Assembly (NCBI GenBank): GCA_015501595.1
Contig: JADNRX010000045.1
Coordinates: 167,129 to 231,128 of the forward strand
Length of the DNA: 64,000 nucleotides
DNA from: Hymenopellis radicata
Lineage: Eukaryota; Basidiomycota; Agaricomycetes; Agaricales; Physalacriaceae
Direction of reading: 5' to 3'
Under the pieces are notes generated by a model, which was not told where the DNA came from, did no database searches, and saw only the letters and a program-made list of their open reading frames with translations. Made by a program: the position numbers and the translations under genes. Positions 57,113 through 64,000 of the stretch are shown here, one piece after another; positions within the stretch are counted from its first letter, which is position 1, and each line of letters starts with the position of its first letter.

Positions 57113-59403
57113 CGACGCTGGTAGCCCGGCGCAGAGGCAGGCGTTCCACGTTCATGTCATCGTCCGTAATGGTTCTTCGAGAGGTACAGTCGACCAAAAA
57201 AACCGCGGAGTGAGGGCTTGAAAGGGGTCATTTGTTCAGCAGTGAGACCGCTCTACGGCGAAAGTGAGTTCAGAATTGAGGGAAGGAGGATAGCGACGTA
57301 CCGAGGCTGAAGACCCACCTACAACACTCCTGCACCACAAAGGTCTACGAGAATCGATTAAACACAGTAGGAAATAGTGTATGTAAACAAGATGTAACGC
57401 AGGTCGGATAACCTCCAGAGTCCAATATCAAAGAAATACTTACCTGGTGGGATAGTACACGCGATGAGAGATGTTTCACGAAGAGCGGTGATGGCATCGA
57501 AAGGGTACTTACAAGAAGTAATTGCAGAATGAAACCACCTTTAAGTTTAACCGCTCAACGGCGAGATTGCAGAGACGCGTTTAATTCGACGCGTCTGATC
57601 GAAGTGTGCTCGAAAGTTAATCCACTTGCCATCCAGCGCAATTCACATCCTGATTCAAAGATATTCTGGAATGAACATTGATTTTCGAACGCCAAACAGC
57701 TGGGGGAATTGAAGGCTTAGCCTCGACGATACGGAAGAACGAGCTCGAATGTTGAACGTTGAACGCGTGTGTTGACTGCAGGAAATAGGGTTTCGGGTTC
57801 GGGCCGTGATTCCGAGAAGTATCCAGCCTTTCCACTCCTCCACCATCATGTCCTTGTTTCTCAAACGTGTCGTCTCCGTTTCCATCGTCGCTGTGCTCCC
57901 GCGAGTTTTATAGGACCCCCATACCATTTTCCCCAATTTTCCTAACCAGTCGGCAGTACAAGACTACGGCGTATTTGGAGGTACTTGGATGCGGTTTTCC
58001 AAGAGCAGCTCTGGCGACACCAATCTACGCGCTAGGATAACTGTGAAGCCGTAGAGACGTAGGAGGCTCTCGCGGGTCTTCACTGGCAGCAGACGGTGGT
58101 GCGTTTACTTTATACATCCACAGATGAATTGGATCTCGACGAGCAACGCGCGCAGGTAAGCCTCCCCGGCGGAGGCGTAAGATCTTTGGTGGATTTCGGA
58201 CTGGAAGGCGTCGTGGCGCATCCAGCCTCCAACGTGCGTATTTCCTCCATCTTTTTTTTTCTTTTCTCAGTTCCCTTGCGCAGCCTGTCATAACCTGACT
58301 CGCGTCCACGGTCTCCTCGCGCGCACCATCTCCTCACCACCGCCATATCCTCACCACCACCTCCTGATGCACTTGGTTGAGCCGCGGTTCTTGCTCTTGC
58401 AAGTAGCCGGGGCCTCACCAATGCATATCGTGCACGTCGATAACCCCCGCGCAATTGCTCGGGGTCGTCGGCGGGCACGAACTGTCGGGACAGCCTCATT
58501 ATTGCTCACGGGTACGGGTACACCTGCCACCCGTTTCGTACCCGAGGGTAGAATTGCGGGTTACCCGTACCCGATGCGCGGGTACGGGTATTGAACCGGG
58601 TTCGGGGCGGGAGCGCTCACGAGCACCCGACCCGCGCTATTCACTAATTTAAGTTACACAGCCACACGTCTGCCTTACTTTCCTACCACGATGCCGCCGA
58701 CAGAATTAAGGATACACATGGAAGCCCGCATACACCACTCGTGCAGGATGTCTCCTTCAGTGAAGCGCCAACACCGAGCAGTCGAGCAGTCGTCAGGCAG
58801 ACGGATGACTCCCTCGATGACTCCGAGCATTGGGACAGATTGGGACTTTCTCTTCTAGTATCTAGTATCGACCACTGAGGCTCCCTCGACGCGCACGCCA
58901 TTCGCCATAATCCAGTTTGAAGTGACCTCCACGTCGCGTCTGTTGTTCTATACCTATACTGTCCCCCTCTTCTCAAGACTAGGCTGCGACGTTTCAAATG
59001 AACTTCAAGATTTGTTTTCCCATGAGAAACAGGAGACAGATGCGATGTTTCTCATTCCGCAACGTCCTCACCTTCACAGTCCGGGAAAAAATTGCGCGAC
59101 ATCAGTAAGTCAACCTTCGATTTCTCACTCCTTTGCTCGCGCCTATCCCAAAGTTGCACAAGCAGAATATGAACATACAGGCACGTCGCCCACCATGGCA
59201 AGTAGGCAAACACTTCATATTGACTTCAGTAAGCTATACGGCCGTTCTCCAAGACGGCGGGCTAATGTTGCGTTCTTCACCCAGCAAAATGCCTAGTCCC
59301 AACAGTCGATATCCTGGACCCACCACGGCCGAATTCAACGATTATGGGCACCCTCTTGAAAAATGCTCGACATGACACATGACACACACCGCCCAAGCTC
59401 TCA
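57113..59403. other. No gene supported
   Basis: About 2.3 kb with short ORFs. Notable content: pyrimidine-rich tract near 58250 and GGGTAC-type repeats at 58509-58590 (listed separately). A minus-strand frame at 57655-57936 is open but carries no motif. Confidence 0.4.
58509..58590. repeat. GGGTACGGGTA repeats with a 12-bp hairpin
   Basis: CGGGTACGGGTA at 58509-58520. At 58562-58590 the inverted pair TACCCGTACCCG / CGGGTACGGGTA has a 5-nt loop, a perfect 12-bp stem. More GGGTTCGGG and ACCCGACCCG words follow up to about 58636. Repetitive low-complexity DNA, function unknown. Confidence 0.75.
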
Positions 59404-60170
59404 TTGGTGATTAATTCTTCTGTGGGGTCTCCGGTGGCAAGTATCGCAGAAAGGATGGTCCCTCGCGCTCGTATTCAATCTTGGGACAACTTGGCGCGTG
59501 GATTGGATGCTTCTACGGCGCCGGACTTTGTCAAGAGTCTTCATACCATTATCATGACCAACCTGTTTGGGCAGACGACTTTTGTTTCGCTCTATCAGGC
59601 TGGGGAAGGTAGACATTTTCCGCACTCTCTATTCGAAGTGCTAAGTTGATGATGTTACCCCCCATAGGTATCCATGAGCTCTACGACAAAGTCCTCGTCC
59701 TCTGCGAAGGCCGCCAAGTGTACTACAGACCACCAAAAGAAGCCCGTCTACTTCGAGAACCTCGTTTATCGCTCACTCTCGCGGCAGAGCACCGCCGACA
59801 CCGGGGGACGTTCTCTCCATTCCGAAGCCTCACGACATGCGAAGCAGCATTCTTATCTTCCAAGACCTCCTAGACTCTTTGGGCTAATACAAGCGGACGG
59901 AGAAGACAGACTCGGAGGCATGTGGCGCTGCTGTGGTAGTGGACAAGAAGAAGGACGTGTCGAAGAAGAGCCCTTATACGCTGGGTTTGACGGGCCAGGT
60001 GCGCGCTGGTGAAATACGAGTTTCGGAGTCAGATGCATCACAAGTTCCAGCTCGTGACGAGCTTCACGTTGTGCACGGTTTTGGTGGAGGTGCGTTCTTT
60101 GGACAATTGCTTACTGGTGCTGGGGCGTTTACGCATGAGAGGTACCTTCTTCGTCACTCACATCCGATTT
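59404..60170 (+). pseudogene. PDR-type ABC transporter gene fragment
   Basis: Plus strand reads VASIAERMV, then SWDNLARGLDASTAPDFVKS (the signature after the first nucleotide-binding domain, normally WDNSTRGLDA), GQTTFVSLYQAGEG, a retained 59-bp intron (59609-59667), and IHELYDKVLVLCEGRQVYYR with PPKEAR. A one-base shift follows, then FENLVYRSLSRQSTAD in another frame. Around 60010-60140 KFQLVTSFTLCTVL and GGAFFGQLLTGAGAFTHE match the first transmembrane block of fungal multidrug PDR transporters, again in different frames. Walker A is absent. A truncated, frame-broken fragment of a drug or lipid efflux pump gene. Confidence 0.82.
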
Positions 60171-61019
60171 CCAGTTAACGGATGGAAGGTCACATGTCTA
60201 CACGACACGAAGCGCTATTGCACACTCCGTGTCATGCAAGATCTCGCTTACGGACATCGCACACCGTTGACCACTCTGATGTCGATGAAGCACTACGCTC
60301 AATGGAGTGTAGGTAGGTAGGTAGAACCGGCACCAGGTGCCACTGAGGAACGGCCGTGTGTGGAAATGTTATGGTGGGCGAGACCCGATTTCCACCTAGT
60401 GACTGAGCACCCGTAGGGATATCTCCGCATTTAAGAAGGTCCCAACGGACCTCTGGCCACCAGTTCAGAGAACATACTTCTCGAATACCGACCTATAGTC
60501 GGTCGCCCTCGAGAGACAAAAAGTGTAGTAAAACGATGCCTGACATGATACACACTTCCTTACTTTATATCTTACTGTTCAGGGACTGAAGCAGGCACCG
60601 TTGTAGACTTAGATTGCCAAGAAGATGTCTGCATTGAAGGATTGAAAATGATGTACTTCACCCTATACATTCTGGGATTGGAGGCTTCTCAGGCGATAAG
60701 ACTGTTATATGGACCTCTGCGGGATTCTGGAAGTCAACGGGGGCTAGACCCTATACTCAGATACATCGTGTAAGAGACACACACAATTCATTTTACTATC
60801 GGGGAAAGCATGTCCACTGTAAAATGTGATAGCGATGGGAAATGTGTATTGTTAGGACGGTGGTAAGATACAAGAGTGGCTAATGATAAATATTCAACAT
60901 AAGATCAAGGTAACCTACATAGAAAGAAGCATAGTGATATACAAGAAAAATCCTCCCTTAATGAAATGTTGGATGAGGACGATGGCCCTGCGCGTTTGTA
61001 CACAGACTCAGATCGTGAC
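60171..61019. other. Intergenic, no gene seen
   Basis: Contains a short GTAG tetranucleotide run at about 60308-60322 and AT-richer sequence toward the 3' end of the coiled-coil gene. No convincing ORF. Confidence 0.5.
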
Positions 61020-63328
61020 CTACATGTTGTTCCCAAGAGGGGACTGAGAAGGCCCAGCAGATAACACCTGCATAATTGAATTAATAGCGTGTAGTAGGAT
61101 TAAAACCATGACAATAACTCACTTGATTGCCTATTTCTGTGAGTCCTTCAATTTGTGAAGCCTTGTACGAAGAAAAGATCTCCTTCAGATGGGCGATCGT
61201 TGCCTCGTCTTCGGCTTTAGCAGCAGCAAATGAGGGCGCCATCGCTTCCGCCTTCTCCGCGCGCATCGTGACTTGGCCCAGATCAAATTCCAAGGAAGCC
61301 ACCCGCACGGCCTCAGCTTGAAGAGATTCTTCCAATTGAATACGAGTGTCATCTTTGGCCGTCAGCTGTGAAATGAGGTCAGTCAAGGATGTATGGGCGT
61401 CGTCCAGTGCGGTTTGAAGAGCACTAGACTTCGCGGCCTCCGCCTTGCAAGACGACCGAAGCTCTTGTGCCGCAGCCTCAAGTTTCTGAACACGGATAGC
61501 ATCCTCTGACCGTAAGGTGTCGTACGCGTGATTCTTTGACGACAAACTCTCCTGCAAGGTATCAACATCCCTTCGCGCGTCGTCCAGCAAGCCCATTGCG
61601 TCTGAGAGCTCTTTCTCCTTGTGCTCGACCTGATGCGACAACTCGCCTATCTCCAAGGATTTCTGATCCAGCTCAAAGCGAATATTGGTGAATGCAGCCG
61701 TGGTCTCCGTGAGTTGTCGCTGAGCCTGCATAAGCGACTGAAGATGCTCCGAAGAAACTTGATTGGCGTCGCTTAGGTCGGCAAGCGCCTTGGCCAGATC
61801 TTGCTCGCGTTGGGTGGCAGCAGCAAGTAGTTCGCTGTTCTTCGACGTAGCCAAGGCGAGGTCGGCCATGAGGGTGGCGCCCTCCGTCTGAATCCCCTCC
61901 ATGTCGACGCCTAAGCCTTTGATGGTCGCCTCTTGCAATAGCATCTGCTGCCGAAGGTTGCTTGTCTCGTTGGTCAGACATTGTTGCTTCGCTTGAGCCT
62001 CTCGAAGGGCATCCTCCACAGCAGCCTTTCTCGACTGAAGCTCTTCGAACTGATCCGACAACAGAACTCTGGCCTTCTCTGCGGCGGCAAGTTGCTTAGT
62101 GAGAGAAGAGTCAGATCGCTCAAAGATGTCAATGGGAGGGACATCCATGTCCATGGACTCATACTGAGTTCCAGGCGAGCTGGGCGGCGTTGGCTGACGG
62201 CTGACTTGAGGAATTATCGTGCCCGACTGAGTGCGAATGATACCCTGCATCAGGCCTCGAGCTACACTGGTAGTGGCCTGGGCGCGAACGAGCGCAGAAG
62301 CAATGCCGCGTGCATGGGATGGGGTGACGTCGGTTGCTCGAGACTGAGCGGCGGGAGAGGCTTGTGATGGGGTGAATGCAGGGGAAGATGCAGCATCGTA
62401 CTGTGTTTCATTGCCATCATCACGCAAGATATTCAACTCGGTGCGAACGCGTTGGATCTCCTGCCGTTTTTCCTGGAGTTCATCGTGTAGACGATCGTTT
62501 TGCATCTCGTTCGCATCCTCCTCATCAAGGTCGGTCAATGGAGAGGATGAGCGAAGGGTGTTAAGTGCGTCGTACAGCCGCTGAAGCTCATCGAGTTTGG
62601 CTTGCAGCTACAAGACAGATAAGTATCAATCTGAACTGCCGCGTGTCAACCATACCTCAGCCTTTGTAAGCGTTGGGGTGCCCTTCATAGATCGTCGAGG
62701 ACGTTTAACTCGTGGAGTGTACTCGTCGTTTGCATCATGGATAGCTGATGACCGCCTCTTGGCCCTTTCTTTCATGACGAGCTGTGCGACACGTGCAGAT
62801 TTCAGAGGCATGCCCGGGGCATCCATTGTAACAATGCTTTGACGAGCAGCGGTGGACCTGTCGGAGGAGATCAGGGGTGATGTCATGAGGCTCCAACTGA
62901 ACATACGATTTCTTTCCCTCTGCAGTGAACGAGACGCATCCCGGAGCTTCTGTGTGTTTCAGCAAGCCCTCGCTAACCTGGAATACAAGGATGAGTGAAT
63001 GAATTCTGATGAAGACATTGTTAACCTACAAGCTTCTCAATAGCGGTGCCAACCCATTTCGACCACTGTGGACCCAGCTTTTCTTCGTTAGCGAGAGCAG
63101 TCTTTTTGACTAGGAGGGTGTGAATGACAGCTGAAACAGGGTGACATTGGAAACGTACTGTCAGCCCGTATCGAGGCAATGTGAATGCTGATCTTCTTTT
63201 TCTCTCTCTGACTCTGAATAGTGCTCATGGATGCGATTACACCTATTGGCCACTCCTTAACGAAGACTAGTAACAGCAATAAAGAAGGACTTACGCTCCA
63301 TGTACGGCTTGTGCGTAGTAGTACGCAT
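61020..63328 (-). CDS. Nuclear-type coiled-coil protein with N-terminal winged-helix-like segment (674 aa)
   Basis: Start ATG at 63328. Exons 63295-63328, 63159-63242, 63030-63130, 62907-62977, 62656-62857, 61123-62607, 61020-61067; 2025 nt, every phase fits. Introns are about 50 bp except one of only 28 bp (63131-63158, GTACGT to TTTCAG), without which the frame stops. Residues ~30-95 (VIHTLLVKKTALANEEKLGP, QWSKWVGTAIEKLVSEGLLK) look like a small helical, winged-helix-like domain. Residues ~115-160 are basic (KERAKRRSS, RVKRPRRS), likely a nuclear localisation signal. Then come an acidic/coiled segment, a Ser/Pro-rich part (RQPTPPSSPGTQYES, possible proline-directed kinase site) and a long coiled coil (~310-655, e.g. 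LEASL-type heptads in QKLEAAAQELRSS). Family not recognised; a chromatin or spindle scaffold role is only a guess from the layout. Confidence 0.8.
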
Positions 63329-63539
63329 GATAGGATCAAGGTAAGTAAATAAAAGTGTAGGTGGCGAAGGTGATGGAGAAAGTGGAGAATGGAAGACATG
63401 GTCTTAGCGTGCGTCATGGATCTGAGTCAAGGCGACAGGTTGTCTGAGATGGTGGCATTCATCATTTTGAGTCACCAATCGGTTGGCTGTTGGGACAAAG
63501 AGTTTGACTACACTGCGTGAAAGGCTCAGATTTGTAAGC
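63329..63539. other. Upstream region of the coiled-coil gene
   Basis: Short upstream region with pyrimidine-rich tracts on the minus strand (TTCTCCACTTTCTCC). Ends where the base composition changes abruptly. Confidence 0.4.
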
Positions 63540-64000
63540 GAGAAATGTAGTTAAAAAACCTTCTCATTTTTAACTAGTTTTTTAAGTTAAAAACTTCTTA
63601 AATATGTTTTAAACATTTTTAAGCAAAATAAAGTCAAAAATGCGGTAGAATTAGTATTAAATATACTAGTGAAAACTTCAAATTTGAAATTCGGAAAATT
63701 TAAGAGAGTTTTAAGGTTAGAAAAGTAGTAAAAATGTTAAAATTCCTAATTTAAAGAATTTAAGCAAAGAATCAGTGAAAAATATACAAAGAATTTGAAA
63801 ATAATATGAGTAAAAATTTGAAAAGAAATTTAAGAAGTTTTCAGATAATTTATTTGATAATTTCTAGTAGTAGTTTAAATAAAATTAGCTAAAGAATTAG
63901 AAAGAAAGTTTTACTGGAAATATCAACCAATAAAGCAGTAGAAAAAGCAGTAATATTAATAGAAAACTTTTTAAAAAAGTTTTAGTATGTTGTTCAGTTA
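63540..64000. other. Extremely AT-rich terminal stretch
   Basis: From about 63540 to the end, A and T make up the great majority of bases, with recurring TTTAAG, AATTT, AAAAGTTT and AGTAGT words. There is no ORF and no clear tandem period. The boundary with normal composition is sharp. It could be the edge of an AT-rich block such as a centromere-like or degraded-repeat region, or mitochondrial-like DNA. Confidence 0.7.

Overview
The window looks like nuclear DNA of a mushroom-forming basidiomycete (Agaricomycete). The spliced genes have many 45-60 bp GT-AG introns, and the gene families are typical of that group: F-box proteins with a coiled-coil lead-in, a ferritin-like secreted protein of the Rds1 type, an orphan seven-helix receptor, a fragment of the fungal-specific kinase family FunK1, and a fragment of a PDR-type ABC transporter. 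No rRNA, tRNA, CRISPR or bacterial-type feature was found.

Layout. Positions 1-11.5 kb hold no gene I can support. From 11.5 to 24 kb there are two intronless F-box genes, a ferritin-like secreted protein gene on the minus strand, a small GPI-anchored Cys-rich protein gene on the minus strand, and several decayed ORFs (a possible DDE transposase relic and a membrane-protein relic). From 24 to 33 kb is the best resolved part. It holds a 554-residue zinc-knuckle protein gene of unknown family, a convergent seven-exon mitochondrial FAD/folate carrier gene (FLX1/SLC25A32 type) and a thirteen-exon seven-TM receptor gene. A 5'-truncated duplicate (24.34-25.44 kb) of the 3' half of the zinc-knuckle gene plus the tail of the carrier lies upstream. 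That duplicate keeps an empty site for a 686-bp TA-flanked MITE that sits between the two full genes.

From 35.5 to 39.8 kb lies a broken NFX1-type superfamily 1 helicase gene carrying an out-of-frame FunK1 kinase fragment, followed by a third, two-exon F-box-like gene. From 41 to 54 kb the sequence is poorly resolved. It contains GC-rich hairpins, a nearly intact multicopy transposase-like gene killed by one frameshift (46.8-49.2 kb), a cluster of ACACCTAGGTGT-type sites just behind it, and the 3' exon of a membrane protein. From 54.8 to 60.2 kb is a graveyard of intron-retaining fragments of housekeeping genes (Hsp70, UDP-xylose synthase, PDR ABC transporter). A six-intron nuclear coiled-coil protein gene occupies 61.0-63.3 kb. 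The last ~460 bp change abruptly to very AT-rich sequence.

How the genes fit together. I see no biosynthetic cluster or operon-like logic. The genes look like ordinary dispersed fungal genes embedded in an accessory region that has been reshaped by mobile elements and fragment duplication. The strongest candidates for something undescribed are the zinc-knuckle gene family with its duplicate, the MITE with regularly repeated subterminal motifs, and the transposase-like family with its neighbouring palindromic sites. Exon boundaries were inferred by eye from splice motifs and reading-frame continuity, and family names come from motif recognition without a database search.
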